From contig NZ_DASUVO010000131.1 of the NCBI RefSeq assembly GCF_036378875.1, forward strand, positions 6,195-70,194: DNA of 64,000 nucleotides, read 5' to 3'. The translations under genes and the position numbers were made by a program. Positions 25,699 to 35,308 of the stretch are shown in pieces. The stretch comes from Actinophytocola sp036378875. GTDB lineage: Bacteria > Actinomycetota > Actinomycetes > Mycobacteriales > Pseudonocardiaceae. Numbering within the stretch: the stretch's first letter is position 1; each line of letters starts with the position of its first letter. Under the pieces are notes generated by a model, which had not been told where the DNA came from, searched no databases, and saw only the letters and a program-made list of their open reading frames with translations.

Positions 25699-25745
25699 AT
25701 GCCGAACTGGCCGGTGCGGTCACGACCGCCCGGCCAGTTCGGCAT
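25699..25745 (-). terminator. Compound hairpin after the acyltransferase gene
   Basis: ATGCCGAACTGGCCGG (25699-25714) pairs with 25730-25745. The loop itself contains a second stem, GCGGTC/GACCGC. It lies 3 bases past the acyltransferase stop on the minus strand. Confidence 0.85.
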
Positions 25746-25748
25746 CAG

Positions 25749-26954
25749 TTATTTCACTATGACCGGATCCGGGACGTGGGCCGGTTCGCCGGTTCGCGTC
25801 GCGTTATCGGCGACGCTTTTCTTCGAACGGCTCCAGTACTTCATCGCCGGAAGTTCGACGCACCTGTAGAGCAGCCAGCCGCATGCCACGTTCGTGAGGA
25901 GCAGGCCCAGGATGAGCAGGATGCCACCGAACGTGCCGTACTCGGCGTCACCGAACACAGCTGGCCGGATCGCGAAGATGACGATCGCCTGGGCCAGGAA
26001 GAACCCGAAGGAGATCTTGCCCAACCACACCATCGGCCCGGTGCCCAGCACGGTGCGGCTACCACGCAGGTTGGCCGACGCGAGCGAGCCGACCACCGCC
26101 GCCAGCGGGATCATGTTGAGCAGCACGACCCGGTACGGCGACGGCACGACGAACGTGAGCAGGTAGCCGCCCACGACCAGCGCCCCCACCAGCGCGAAGG
26201 GGATGCGCGGCCACCGGCCACTGATCACGATGCGCGCCACGATCATGCCGAGGACGAACTCGAACAACCGCATCGGCGGGAACAGGTAGACGAACCAGAA
26301 CTGCGGGATCGACACCTGGTCGAACGCCGGGGTGTCCGGAATGACCGTCAGCGTGAAGACGCAGGCGGCGGCCGCCAACAACACCATGCCGCCCGCCCAG
26401 AACCACAGCTTGTCGTCCGCGATCCGCTTGATCGGGAACAGCAGGAACGGGAAGAGGACGTAGAACAGCATCTCCGCGTTCAGCGACCAGGCCGGGCCGT
26501 TCGCGCCGCCCCAGAAGGTCATGTCGGAGAACCAGGTGTCGATCAGGAACAGGTTCAGCAGGCCGTTGTTCGTGGTGAACGCGGACGCGAACAGGAGCAT
26601 CGCGAGCGCCCAGGTCACGGCGTGGCTGGGGAAGATCTTCACCACGCGGCGCCGCCAGTACGCCGTGACCCGCTCACCGGGCTTGGCAGACCAGGTGATG
26701 ACGAATCCGCTGAGCATGAAGAAGCACGACATGGCCATCAGGCCGGCCCCGTAGCCGAGGTTGCTGAGGACCGCGGTCAGGCCTGCGTCGCGGAACGGCT
26801 CAGGGGCGTCGGGGTTGCCTGGGTTCGTCGGGTCCGCGACGTGGCAGAAGAACACCATCAACGCGGCGACGAACCGTACGCCGGTCAGCGCGGGCAGGTC
26901 TGGTCGGCGTTTGCTTGACGATTTTAAATCGACAAGCGATATGTTGGCGGACAA
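25749..26954 (-). CDS. OafA/YrhL-type membrane acyltransferase (acyltransferase 3)
   Basis: A 401-residue integral membrane protein with about ten hydrophobic segments. RPDLPALTGVRFVAALMVFFCH is the family N-terminus with its active-site His. GFVITWS, YWRRRVVKIFP and WSLNAEMLFYVLFPF are typical. It O-acylates sugars or macrolides from acyl-CoA. The TTG at 26954 was chosen as start for the GAGGAG site 6 bases upstream. Codon 10 is TTA and the start region is unusually AT-rich. A sugar acylation step in tailoring is likely. Confidence 0.87.
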   Translation of the reverse strand: MSANISLVDLKSSSKRRPDLPALTGVRFVAALMVFFCHVADPTNPGNPDAPEPFRDAGLTAVLSNLGYGAGLMAMSCFFMLSGFVITWSAKPGERVTAYWRRRVVKIFPSHAVTWALAMLLFASAFTTNNGLLNLFLIDTWFSDMTFWGGANGPAWSLNAEMLFYVLFPFLLFPIKRIADDKLWFWAGGMVLLAAAACVFTLTVIPDTPAFDQVSIPQFWFVYLFPPMRLFEFVLGMIVARIVISGRWPRIPFALVGALVVGGYLLTFVVPSPYRVVLLNMIPLAAVVGSLASANLRGSRTVLGTGPMVWLGKISFGFFLAQAIVIFAIRPAVFGDAEYGTFGGILLILGLLLTNVACGWLLYRCVELPAMKYWSRSKKSVADNATRTGEPAHVPDPVIVK

Positions 26955-27159
26955 TGTCAACTCCTCTACGTCAACTGGCCTAAACCAGATAAACGCCGCA
27001 TTGGCGGGAGCTCCGCTGAACGCATGGCTTACCCTCACTCATTCGCGATTGGCCACGACGGCGTGCGCAATATTTTGCGACCTCAGGATAAGCGGCGCGA
27101 CAACGGTCGACATTATTCGCTGTTGCGCAGCCGCAGGTGCGCAACCAGGCATAGGCGCG

Positions 27160-27199
27160 CCGAACCCGGGCGGGTGACGAACAACCCGCCCGGGTTCGG
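27160..27199 (-). terminator. Hairpin after the second MFS exporter gene
   Basis: A perfect 16-base stem, CCGAACCCGGGCGGGT with its complement, closes an 8-base loop 16 bases past the exporter stop. Confidence 0.85.
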
Positions 27200-27215
27200 A
27201 TTCCGCTTCTGGTGC

Positions 27216-28811
27216 TCAGGCCGCGGCCCGGTCCACGTCGGGATCGGTCTCGTCACTCGCGTCGGGGGCGTCCTCGGCGGGCGCACCGTGTCCGGCGCCG
27301 AACGGCAGGACATGTCCCAGCCCGCGCCACGCGATCGCGGCGACGATGACGAAGCCGACCGCGGTGATCACCGCGACGGTGATCAGCCCGGCGTTGAACG
27401 CCTCGCGCGCGGAGGCGAGCAACGCGTTCGCCTGGCCCGCCGGCAGGTTGGCCGCGGCGGCCACCGCACCGGTGATGCCCTCGCTCGCCGACGCCGTGAC
27501 GTCCGCGGGCAGCCCGGCTGGCACGGTCACGTTCCCCTGGTACACGGCGGTCGCCACGCTGCCGAGTACCGCGACGCCGAACGCGGCGCCGAGCTCGCCG
27601 CCGGTGGAGACCAGTCCACCGACCGCACCCGCCTTCTCCGGCGGCACGTTCATCATGACCACCTGGTTGGCCACCGGACCGATCGGGCTTGCCCCGATCA
27701 TCACCACGGTCAGGCCGATCATCACGATCAGCACCCCGCCGACGGACTCGGCCAGCGTCAACAGCAACGACCCGGCCATCGCGATCAGGAGCCCGACGGC
27801 GATGACGTGACCAGGCCGGAACACGCCGGCGAACTTGGGCGCGATGTTGTTGAACGCCAGCCCGATCAGTGCCGCGGGCAACATCCACATGCCGGCGGCC
27901 AACGGCGACAACCCCTCGACCAGCTGCAGGTACAGGGCGATGACCAGGGCGAGCGCGCCGGCGAACAGTCCACCGGAGACGAACACCGACATCCCGGAGC
28001 GAACCACCTTGTTCTTGAACAGCTTCAGGTCGAGCAGCGGGTTCGGGATACGCGACTGCCGCCGCACGAACAGGAAGATCCCGACGGCGCCGAGCACCAG
28101 CAGCAGCGCGGGCCGCAGGTCGAACCCGGACCGGGCGACCTCCTTCAGCGCCGCGACCACGGGCAGGATCGCCACCAGGAACAGCGCGACACTGCGCAGG
28201 TCGATCGGGGCGCCGTCCGGGTTGCGCGACTCCTTCAACAGGACCGGCCCGGCCAGCAGCAGCACCAGCATGATCGGTACTCCCATCAGGAAGACCGAGC
28301 CCCACCAGAACGAGTCCAGCAGGATCCCGCCCACCGGCGGACCGAGCACGACGCCGCCGCCGAGCGCGCTGGCCCACACACCCAGCGCCGTTCCCATCTG
28401 CTTCGGGTCCTGGAAGATTCCGAAGATCATCGCGAGGGTCAGCGGCGCCAGCGCGGCACCGGACGCACCGAGCAGCGCGCGGGCGACGATCAGCATCGGC
28501 ACCGAGGTCGCGAACGCGCACAACAGCGAGGCGACCACGAACACCGCGGCACTGGCCAGCAGGATCTTCCGCCTGCCGAACCGGTCACCGACGTGTCCCA
28601 TGGTGACCGTCAGCCCGGCCACGATGAACGCGTAGATGTCGGTGATCCACAGCTGCTCGACCGGGCCTGCCTGCAAATCCGCGGCGATGTGCGGCAACGC
28701 CAGTAACAGGACGTTCAGATCCAGCGTCACCAGCAGGGTGGGCAGAGTCAGGACGGCCAGCGCTATCCATTCTCGACGCCCGGCCTTCGGTGGCGCGTTA
28801 TCGACGGTCAC
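27216..28811 (-). CDS. MFS drug exporter (DHA2, 14-helix type), second copy
   Basis: A 531-residue membrane protein with about 14 hydrophobic segments. It has GRREWIALAVLTLPTLLVTLDLNVL at the start, GHVGDRFGRRKILL as the helix 2-3 loop and ALLGASGAALAPLTLAM in the middle. The same regions occur in the exporter at 16660-18288, so the two are paralogues. The start is GTG 28811. Export of the product or a second congener is likely. The acidic C-terminus has no further known domain. Confidence 0.92.
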   Translation of the reverse strand: MTVDNAPPKAGRREWIALAVLTLPTLLVTLDLNVLLLALPHIAADLQAGPVEQLWITDIYAFIVAGLTVTMGHVGDRFGRRKILLASAAVFVVASLLCAFATSVPMLIVARALLGASGAALAPLTLAMIFGIFQDPKQMGTALGVWASALGGGVVLGPPVGGILLDSFWWGSVFLMGVPIMLVLLLAGPVLLKESRNPDGAPIDLRSVALFLVAILPVVAALKEVARSGFDLRPALLLVLGAVGIFLFVRRQSRIPNPLLDLKLFKNKVVRSGMSVFVSGGLFAGALALVIALYLQLVEGLSPLAAGMWMLPAALIGLAFNNIAPKFAGVFRPGHVIAVGLLIAMAGSLLLTLAESVGGVLIVMIGLTVVMIGASPIGPVANQVVMMNVPPEKAGAVGGLVSTGGELGAAFGVAVLGSVATAVYQGNVTVPAGLPADVTASASEGITGAVAAAANLPAGQANALLASAREAFNAGLITVAVITAVGFVIVAAIAWRGLGHVLPFGAGHGAPAEDAPDASDETDPDVDRAAA

Positions 28812-29070
28812 GTTTCTTGTCCTTCCCGTTGGCTACACGTCGGGCACCGCCGCCACGTACCCCAGCTGTAAACCCAGGACACCGCGGGCTGTGTCTCTTC
28901 GTTCCGCACGTTGACGCTGGCACGTCGATCACCGCCGCGCATCTTTCTGCGTGCGCTCCTCGATCCGCGCCGCGCCGGTCCATGCGTGCCTGATCAATCC
29001 GGCACGCCGCGAGAACGGGGAAATACTTGACAAGTTGTACCTTCGAGGCAATCCGAGGAAAGGAAACAGG

Positions 29071-30477
29071 ATGAACATGATGGCCAGAGAGCGTGCGGTC
29101 GTCCTCGGTGGCAGCATGGCCGGCACCCTCGCCGCGCGCATACTCGCCGAGTCCTTTTCGGACGTCGTGGTCATCGACCGCGACGACCTCGTCGGCGTGC
29201 GGGAGTCGCGCCGCGGCACACCACACTCACACCACGCGCACGGCCTCCACTCACGCGGCCTCATGATCGTCGAGGAACTGTTCCCCGGGTTGACGGAGGA
29301 GGTCCTGGCCACCGGCGCGTGGAAAACCGACATCGGCCGGATCCGCTGGCACTTCGACGGACGGCCCATCGCACCGACCGACACCGGGCTGGTGATGCTG
29401 GCGCCGTCCCGACCGGTGCTCGAGTACCACGTGCGTGGCCGGGCCGCCGCGTTGCCGAACGTCCGGTACCTGGAACGGCACGACATCCTCCGGCCGTTGA
29501 GCACCCCGGGACGCGACCGGGTGACCGGCGTCCTCGTGCGCAGGCAGTCCGACGGCAAGGAGTTCGAGATCGAAGCCGATCTGGTGGTCGACGCCACCGG
29601 CCGCGGTTCGCGCACGCCTGCCTGGCTGGCCGACCTCGGCTACCAGCGACCGGCGGAGGACCGCGTCAAGATCGGCCTCACCTACACGACCCGCCACTAC
29701 CGGGTCGATCCGAAGTGGTTCGAAGGCGCGCAGTCGATCGTCTTCATCGCCTCTCCGGCACACCCACGCGGCGCGTTCTTCGGCCAGCTCGGCGGGGGCG
29801 TCTGTGTGCTGTCGTTGACCGGGATCCTCGGCGACGTACCGCCGACCGACCCCCGGGGCTTTCTCGAGTTCGCCCGCACGCTGCCGTCGCCGGTCATCTA
29901 CCAGGCGATCCGGGAGTCGGAACCACTCGAGGACGCGGTCAGCTTCCGGTTCCCGACGAGCGTGCGCCGTCGCTACGAGAAACTGCCCCGCTTCCCGGCC
30001 GGCCTTGTGGTGCTCGGCGACGCCGCGGCCAGCTTCAACCCGCTGTACGGCCAGGGCATGACCGTCACCGCGATCGAGGCCATGGCACTGCGCGACATGC
30101 TGCGGGCGAGCAGGACGGGCGACATCGACACGAAGAAGTTCAACAAGGTGGTCGCGAAGGCGGTCACGACTCCGTGGGAGATGAACGCCGGCGGCGACCT
30201 CGCCTACCCCGACGTGCCGGGTGAGCGCACCGCGAAGATCCGGTTCGCCAACGCGTACATGGCGCGTCTGCAGTACGCCACAAGCAAGGACCCGAAGGCC
30301 ACCGAGGCGATGATGCGGGTGGCCGGCATGATCGACCGGCCGGAGAAGCTGTTCAAGCCGAGCCTGGTGGCCAGGGTGTTGCGGCTCTCGCCGGGCATGC
30401 CGGAGCCCGGTCCGTCCTGGTTGGACACCGAGACCCCGGGGAACGCGCCGGAAACGGATTTGCCGAAAGCCGCGTGA
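29071..30477 (+). CDS. FAD-dependent monooxygenase/epoxidase-like protein (paralogue 1 of 3)
   Basis: A 468-residue flavoprotein. RAVVLGGSMAGTLAARILAE is the FAD GxGxxG-type motif, ADLVVDATGRGSRTPAWLADLG is the middle motif, and VVLGDAAASFNPLYGQGMTV is the GD motif near the C-terminus. HGLHSRGL near residue 60 is shared with the copy at 49630. The family includes polyether epoxidases (Lsd18/MonCI type) and polyketide hydroxylases. An AGGAAAGG site precedes the ATG. It is a single gene followed by a hairpin. Confidence 0.88.
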   Translation: MNMMARERAVVLGGSMAGTLAARILAESFSDVVVIDRDDLVGVRESRRGTPHSHHAHGLHSRGLMIVEELFPGLTEEVLATGAWKTDIGRIRWHFDGRPIAPTDTGLVMLAPSRPVLEYHVRGRAAALPNVRYLERHDILRPLSTPGRDRVTGVLVRRQSDGKEFEIEADLVVDATGRGSRTPAWLADLGYQRPAEDRVKIGLTYTTRHYRVDPKWFEGAQSIVFIASPAHPRGAFFGQLGGGVCVLSLTGILGDVPPTDPRGFLEFARTLPSPVIYQAIRESEPLEDAVSFRFPTSVRRRYEKLPRFPAGLVVLGDAAASFNPLYGQGMTVTAIEAMALRDMLRASRTGDIDTKKFNKVVAKAVTTPWEMNAGGDLAYPDVPGERTAKIRFANAYMARLQYATSKDPKATEAMMRVAGMIDRPEKLFKPSLVARVLRLSPGMPEPGPSWLDTETPGNAPETDLPKAA

Positions 30478-30489
30478 GAAGCACGACAG

Positions 30490-30518
30490 ATGGGGCGGAC
30501 ACCGTGTGTCCGCCCCAT
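30490..30518. terminator. Hairpin between convergent genes
   Basis: ATGGGGCGGACAC pairs with its perfect complement around a 3-base loop, 12 bases past the FAD monooxygenase stop. Confidence 0.85.
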
Positions 30519-30561
30519 CCTGGCTCCCTCGACCGGGCCCGTCGCACGCCGGTGACGCTGT

Positions 30562-30978
30562 TCAGCGCCTCAGCCGCACGGCGAGGTCCGTGACCCGCGA
30601 CCACTGACCCCACGCGATCAGCGCCGCCACCAAGAGAAAGACGATCGGCATCGTCGCGTCCGCCTCGAGCACGAACACGTTGGTCACGGTGGCGCCAACC
30701 ATCAACGCGACCAGGCCGAGCGCGGCGAGTCCGGACAGGGCGGGGATGAGCAGACCGACCGCGCCGGCGATCTCCGCAAGGCCGACCAGGTAGCGCAACC
30801 ACTGCCCCGCGCCGATGGCGGCGAACATGTCCACCATCAGCTGGTCACCGATCAGCTTGGACGCGCCGGCGATGACGAACTGGATGGCCAGCAGGGCTTC
30901 GAGCACCCACAGCACCACGATGATGGCACGGCTCCGCCCTGGTGCGACCGTCGGCTTGGCGGCAAGGGTTTTGTCCAT
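30562..30978 (-). CDS. DoxX-like membrane protein
   Basis: A 138-residue protein with four hydrophobic segments (IIVVLWVLEALLAIQFVIAG, LVGLAEIAGAVGLLIPAL and two more), and GASKLIGD after the first as in DoxX-like proteins. The ATG at 30978 follows a perfect AGGAGG. It lies next to the glycosyltransferase that precedes it on the minus strand. Function unknown. It is only distantly like the copy at 103-555. Confidence 0.8.
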   Translation of the reverse strand: MDKTLAAKPTVAPGRSRAIIVVLWVLEALLAIQFVIAGASKLIGDQLMVDMFAAIGAGQWLRYLVGLAEIAGAVGLLIPALSGLAALGLVALMVGATVTNVFVLEADATMPIVFLLVAALIAWGQWSRVTDLAVRLRR

Positions 30979-31061
30979 TATGTCCTCCTGTCTCTGAGCA
31001 TCCAACCGTGACAGTCCGTCACGTCGGCGGCATCTTCCGTCGTGCTCTGTCGGCTGTGCTG

Positions 31062-32192
31062 TTACTTCCCGGCGAGTGCTGCCAGCTCGTCCACCACGGC
31101 TGACAGGGCCGGCTGCGCGGTGACCTCGCCGGCGAGTTCCCTCGCGGTGCGGGCGAACCGGGGACCGCGCAGCAGTTCCTCACAGTGCCGCGCCACCTCG
31201 GACGGGGAGAGCTCGTCCGGGCGCAGGCACACCCCCGCGCCGGAGCGCACCACGGCGTCGGCGTTGTCGAACTGGTCGTCGAGCGCCGGCAGCACCAGCT
31301 GCGGAAGGCCTGCGCCGATCGCGGTCAGGGCGGTGCCCTGCCCACCGTGGTGGATCGCCACGTCGCTGGCCCGCATCACATGGGACAGCGGGAGCCTGCC
31401 CACGTGCCGGACGGCGGCGAGCAGGTACGTCGGCCACCTCGCCGCGATCTTGTCGTCGACCGCGATCACGACCTCGACGTCCAGCAGTGCCAGCCGCTCC
31501 ACGATGGGCGCCAGGGTCTCCGCCGCGCCGTCGGGGCCGAGCCGGGGCAGGACCGTGCCCATCGTCAGGCACACCCTCGGCCGCTCCCTCGGGCGCCACG
31601 CCCAGCTCGGCACCCGGCCGTCACCGTCGTGGGGCACGTTCCGCATGCGCCCCTGACCGGCGGCGTAGGCCGGGCGCAGGCTCGGCGGCCACGGGTTGAA
31701 CACGAGTGCTGGCCGGGGCACCGTGGACAGTCCCAGTGCGGCCAGGTCGGCCGCGAGCTCGTCGATCGCGGCCGACGTGTACTCCGGCAGCGGCGCGACG
31801 CCCCAGTGCAACTCGGCGGCCGGCACGGCGAAGGTCGCGGCGGCGATCGGGCCAGCGGCCTCGGCGCGTTCGCTCACCACCACGTCCGGTCGCCAGGAGT
31901 CCACGAGCGACAGCACACCGGGCAGGTTGGCCGCCGCGATCCTGGCGAACACCCGGCCGTTGGTGTACCGCCGCTCGGCGAGTCGGTCGGGGTCGCCGCC
32001 CGCGACGAGGTCGTGGAAGCTCGCCACCGGCCCGACGGAGGTCGCGGCGAGCCCGGAGCGCAGCACGTCGGAGACGAAGTCCTCCGAGGTGGCGACGAGC
32101 GCCTCGTGCCCGGCGGCCCGGCAGGCCCAGGCCAGCGGCACCAGTGGAAAGAAATGCCCGGGCAGGGGAACCGTCGTGAACAGTATCCGCAT
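31062..32192 (-). CDS. GT1-type glycosyltransferase
   Basis: A 376-residue GT-B enzyme. MRILFTTVPLPGHFFPLVPLAWA is the acceptor domain, and VAIHHGGQGTALTAIGAGLPQLVLPALDDQFDNA carries the HHGG and D-x-F-D-N donor motifs of antibiotic glycosyltransferases. It is more typical than the one at 23525 and is the second of two, so two sugars, or one sugar and a spare, are possible. It is followed on the minus strand by the DoxX-like gene and preceded by a NUDIX gene. Confidence 0.93.
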   Translation of the reverse strand: MRILFTTVPLPGHFFPLVPLAWACRAAGHEALVATSEDFVSDVLRSGLAATSVGPVASFHDLVAGGDPDRLAERRYTNGRVFARIAAANLPGVLSLVDSWRPDVVVSERAEAAGPIAAATFAVPAAELHWGVAPLPEYTSAAIDELAADLAALGLSTVPRPALVFNPWPPSLRPAYAAGQGRMRNVPHDGDGRVPSWAWRPRERPRVCLTMGTVLPRLGPDGAAETLAPIVERLALLDVEVVIAVDDKIAARWPTYLLAAVRHVGRLPLSHVMRASDVAIHHGGQGTALTAIGAGLPQLVLPALDDQFDNADAVVRSGAGVCLRPDELSPSEVARHCEELLRGPRFARTARELAGEVTAQPALSAVVDELAALAGK

Positions 32193-32228
32193 CTTTGTCT
32201 CTCCACACGCGACGGACGGCGGAGGAGT

Positions 32229-32798
32229 TCACCCCGCCGCACTTTCGTGCAGGCGCAACAGGGTGTACCCGGCCACCGTCGAGTTGTCCCGGATCCGGCC
32301 GTCGGAGATCATCAGCTCGAACTCGGACCTGGCGAACCACCGGTGCCGCATGTCCTGCTCCTCGATCTCCCGGTTCGGCCGGCCCGGCACGAGGTCGGTG
32401 GCGAGGAAGACGTTGAGGACCTGGCCACTCGCGCCGTGCCAGCTGAACAGGCTGCCCAGGGATGTCATCGACCCGGCGCGCAGCCCCGTCTCCTCGGCGA
32501 GCTCACGGTGCGCGAGCTCGACCGGGTCGCCGCTTCGCCGGTCGGGGAAGCCGCCCTGCGGGAACTCCCAGAACCGTCCGGCGACCGGGTAGCGGTACTG
32601 GTCGACCAGGTGGAAACCGTCCCGTTCGAGCGCGATGACCATCGCGGCGTCCGGCCGGTCGACCACCGAGTAGATGCCGTGCGACCCGTCGGGCCGCTGG
32701 ATCCGGTCCTCGCGAACGCTCAACCACGCGTTCTCGTACACGAGTCGGGTCGACAGCTGCCGGATCGGCACTTCCTCGGAGTCGAAAATGGACGCCAC
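32229..32798 (-). CDS. NUDIX hydrolase
   Basis: A 189-residue protein. The NUDIX box is complete: GGFPDRRSGDPVELAHRELA followed by EETGL. Its closest pattern is the ADP-ribose/nucleotide-sugar pyrophosphatase group (FWEFPQGG before the box). It cleaves nucleoside diphosphates linked to another group and could remove unused nucleotide sugars. The start is GTG 32798. It lies between the glycosyltransferase and the divergent UDP-sugar genes. Confidence 0.9.
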   Translation of the reverse strand: MASIFDSEEVPIRQLSTRLVYENAWLSVREDRIQRPDGSHGIYSVVDRPDAAMVIALERDGFHLVDQYRYPVAGRFWEFPQGGFPDRRSGDPVELAHRELAEETGLRAGSMTSLGSLFSWHGASGQVLNVFLATDLVPGRPNREIEEQDMRHRWFARSEFELMISDGRIRDNSTVAGYTLLRLHESAAG

Positions 32799-32963
32799 CG
32801 ACCCAGTCTATTGATTTCTGTTTCGCAATCTTCTTCACTGGTGCGAAAACTCCGGCTCCCGTGCCGTTCGTCGAGCTAGCACGTCAGGAGATGCCACGCC
32901 AGTCGCGACGCGACGAACATTGTCGGCACCGACCCGATCGACCTGGCTCAGATGGGGGCGAAA

Positions 32964-34310
32964 ATGAGTTTTTCTTTCGGCCGGCGGGATTGTCAGGTAG
33001 CGATCGTCGGACTCGGTTATGTCGGCTCGTGCATCGCCGCGGTGCTGGCCGAGCGAGGTCTCGACGTGGTCGGTATCGACACCAACACCAAGCTGATCGA
33101 CGAGCTGCGCGACGGGCACTGCCGGTTCGTCGAACCCGGGCTGTCCGACCTGATCCTCGGTGGGATTTCCGCCGGGCGGCTCCAGGTGACCACCGACTTC
33201 GCGGCGGTGAAGGCGGCCGACGTCGTGCTGATCACCGTCGGCACCCCGGTTCGGGACGACGGCGCGCTGGCCGACGAACAGCTGCGGGACGCCTGCGCCG
33301 CGCTGAGCCAGCACCTGTGCGCTGGCCAACTGTACGTGCTGAAGAGCACCGTCCCGCCCGGCACCACGCGAAACCTCGTGCTGCCCCTGCTGGAGGCGAG
33401 TGGGCTGGTCGGCGGTGTGGACTTCGGGCTGGCGTTCACCCCGGAACGGCTCGCCGAAGGCACCGCACTCGGGGAGCTGCGCACGCTGCCGATAGTCGCG
33501 GGTGGACTGGACGCCGACAGCACGGCGGCCGCCGCCGAGTTCTGGCGTTCCGCGCTGGACGTCGAGGTGGTGCCGCAGGAGTCCCTGGAAGCCGCCGAGA
33601 TCATCAAGTTGGCGGACAACTGGTGGATCGACCTCAACATCGCGCTGGGCAACGAGCTGGCCAAGTTCTGTGCCCTGTACGGCGTGGACGCGCTCGACGT
33701 CATCGCGGCGGCCAACATGATCCCCAAGGGCACCGGCAACGTGAACATCCTGCTGCCCAGCGTCGGCGTCGGCGGCTCCTGTCTGACCAAGGACCCGTGG
33801 ATGGTCTGGCACGCCGCTCGCGAGCGCGGCCTGGAGATCCTCACCGCCCCGGCCGGCCGCGAGGTCAACGCCGGGATGCCGGACTACACCGCGCGCCTCG
33901 CCCTCGACGAGCTGGTCCGGCTCGGCAAGGAACCGGCCACCTCGAAGGTGGCGGTCCTCGGGCTGGCGTTCAAGAACAACACCGGGGACCTGCGCCACAC
34001 ACCCACCCAGGCCGCGGTCGCCGCGCTGGAACGGGCCTGCGCCGAGGTGACCGTCTACGACCCGCGGGTCGACCCGGAAGAGGCCGACGAGCTGTTCGGC
34101 ATCACGCCGTCGCGGTCCATCGAGGACGCCGTGAAGAACGCCGACTGCCTCGCGATTCTCGCTCTGCACAATGAGTTCCACGACATCGACTTCGCCGACC
34201 TGCCGGTGCGGGAGTCGTGCCTGGTGCTGGACGGTCGGGCGTACTACTCGCGGGAGAAGATCGCGGAGCTGCGGGCACTCGGCTACCACTACCGCGGAGT
34301 CGGGCGATGA
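32964..34310 (+). CDS. UDP-glucose 6-dehydrogenase-type nucleotide-sugar dehydrogenase
   Basis: A 448-residue protein. VAIVGLGYVGSCIAAVLAERG is the NAD-binding motif, and GVGGSCLTKDPWMV holds the catalytic Cys and Lys. The three-domain layout fits UDP-glucose and UDP-ManNAc dehydrogenases. It should oxidise UDP-glucose to UDP-glucuronate. The ATG at 32964 is preferred because of a GGGGG run upstream. The ATG at 32952 is an alternative. The next gene overlaps by ATGA, and together they resemble the CalS8/CalS9 pair of calicheamicin. Confidence 0.9.
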   Translation: MSFSFGRRDCQVAIVGLGYVGSCIAAVLAERGLDVVGIDTNTKLIDELRDGHCRFVEPGLSDLILGGISAGRLQVTTDFAAVKAADVVLITVGTPVRDDGALADEQLRDACAALSQHLCAGQLYVLKSTVPPGTTRNLVLPLLEASGLVGGVDFGLAFTPERLAEGTALGELRTLPIVAGGLDADSTAAAAEFWRSALDVEVVPQESLEAAEIIKLADNWWIDLNIALGNELAKFCALYGVDALDVIAAANMIPKGTGNVNILLPSVGVGGSCLTKDPWMVWHAARERGLEILTAPAGREVNAGMPDYTARLALDELVRLGKEPATSKVAVLGLAFKNNTGDLRHTPTQAAVAALERACAEVTVYDPRVDPEEADELFGITPSRSIEDAVKNADCLAILALHNEFHDIDFADLPVRESCLVLDGRAYYSREKIAELRALGYHYRGVGR

Positions 34311-35287
34311 GCCGACATGCGGTGGTCACCGGTGGGTTCGGGTTCATCGGCGGCCATCTGGTGGACCGGCTCCTCGCCAGGGGCGACGAGGTGACCGTGT
34401 TCGACAGCGTGCCACCGCCGGCGCACCTGCGGACCGGATCCAGGCACGTGGTCGGGGACATCCTGGACCGGGACGCCCTCGGCGAGGCGATCAGGCCGGG
34501 CGTCGACATGGTGTACCACATGGCCGCGGTCGTCGGCGTTGACCAGTACCTGGCCCGGCCGCTGGACGTCATCGACATCAACTTCTCCGGCACCCGCAAC
34601 GTTCTCGACCTCGCCGAGCGGGCGGGCGCGCGGGTCGTGGTGGCCAGCACCAGCGAGGTGTTCGGCAAGAACCCGGCGGTGCCGTGGCGCGAGGACGACG
34701 ACCGGGTGCTGGGCTCCACATCCGCCGACCGATGGACCTACTCCTCCAGCAAGGCGTTGACCGAGCACCTCACGTTCGCCTTCGCCCGTCAGCGCGGCCT
34801 GCCGGCCACGATCGTGCGCTACTTCAACGCATACGGCCCTCGGCAGCGGCCCGGGTTCGTCGCCAGCCGCTCGGTGCACCGGGCGCTCAACAACCGGCCG
34901 GTGGTCGTGTACGACGGCGGCCGGCAGACCAGGTGCTTCACCTACGTCGAGGATGCCATCGACGCCACCCTGCTGGCCGCCGAGCACCCCGCGGCGGTCG
35001 GGCAGGCGTTCAACATTGGTAGCATGGCCGAGAACACGATCGGCGAACTCGTCGAGCTGATCCGGGAACTCACCGGCGGCACGGCACCGACCACGGCGAT
35101 CGACTCCAGCGTCTCACTCGGACAGTCCTATGAGGATTTACCGAGACGCATACCGGACAACACCAAGGCGCGCGAGACCCTCGGCTGGCAATGCACGACG
35201 TCCCTGCGGGACGGTCTCACCCGGACGATCGACTGGGCCAGGGCCAATCCGTGGTGGCTCGCACTGCCCGACAGCGGCGCCGCCTGA
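34307..35287 (+). CDS. NAD-dependent epimerase/dehydratase, probable UDP-glucuronate decarboxylase
   Basis: A 326-residue extended SDR. GGFGFIGGHLVDRLLARGD binds NAD, YSSSKALTEHL supplies the Tyr and Lys, and VRYFNAYGPRQRPG follows. Neighbouring UDP-glucose dehydrogenase points to UDP-glucuronate decarboxylation to UDP-4-keto-pentose or UDP-xylose. A plain 4-epimerase is the alternative. It is coupled to the dehydrogenase by ATGA. Codon 278 is the rare TTA (35138-35140), inside a short stretch of lower GC. Confidence 0.87.
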   Translation: MSRHAVVTGGFGFIGGHLVDRLLARGDEVTVFDSVPPPAHLRTGSRHVVGDILDRDALGEAIRPGVDMVYHMAAVVGVDQYLARPLDVIDINFSGTRNVLDLAERAGARVVVASTSEVFGKNPAVPWREDDDRVLGSTSADRWTYSSSKALTEHLTFAFARQRGLPATIVRYFNAYGPRQRPGFVASRSVHRALNNRPVVVYDGGRQTRCFTYVEDAIDATLLAAEHPAAVGQAFNIGSMAENTIGELVELIRELTGGTAPTTAIDSSVSLGQSYEDLPRRIPDNTKARETLGWQCTTSLRDGLTRTIDWARANPWWLALPDSGAA

Positions 35288-35308
35288 CCACTGACGAGGA
35301 TGCACCTG

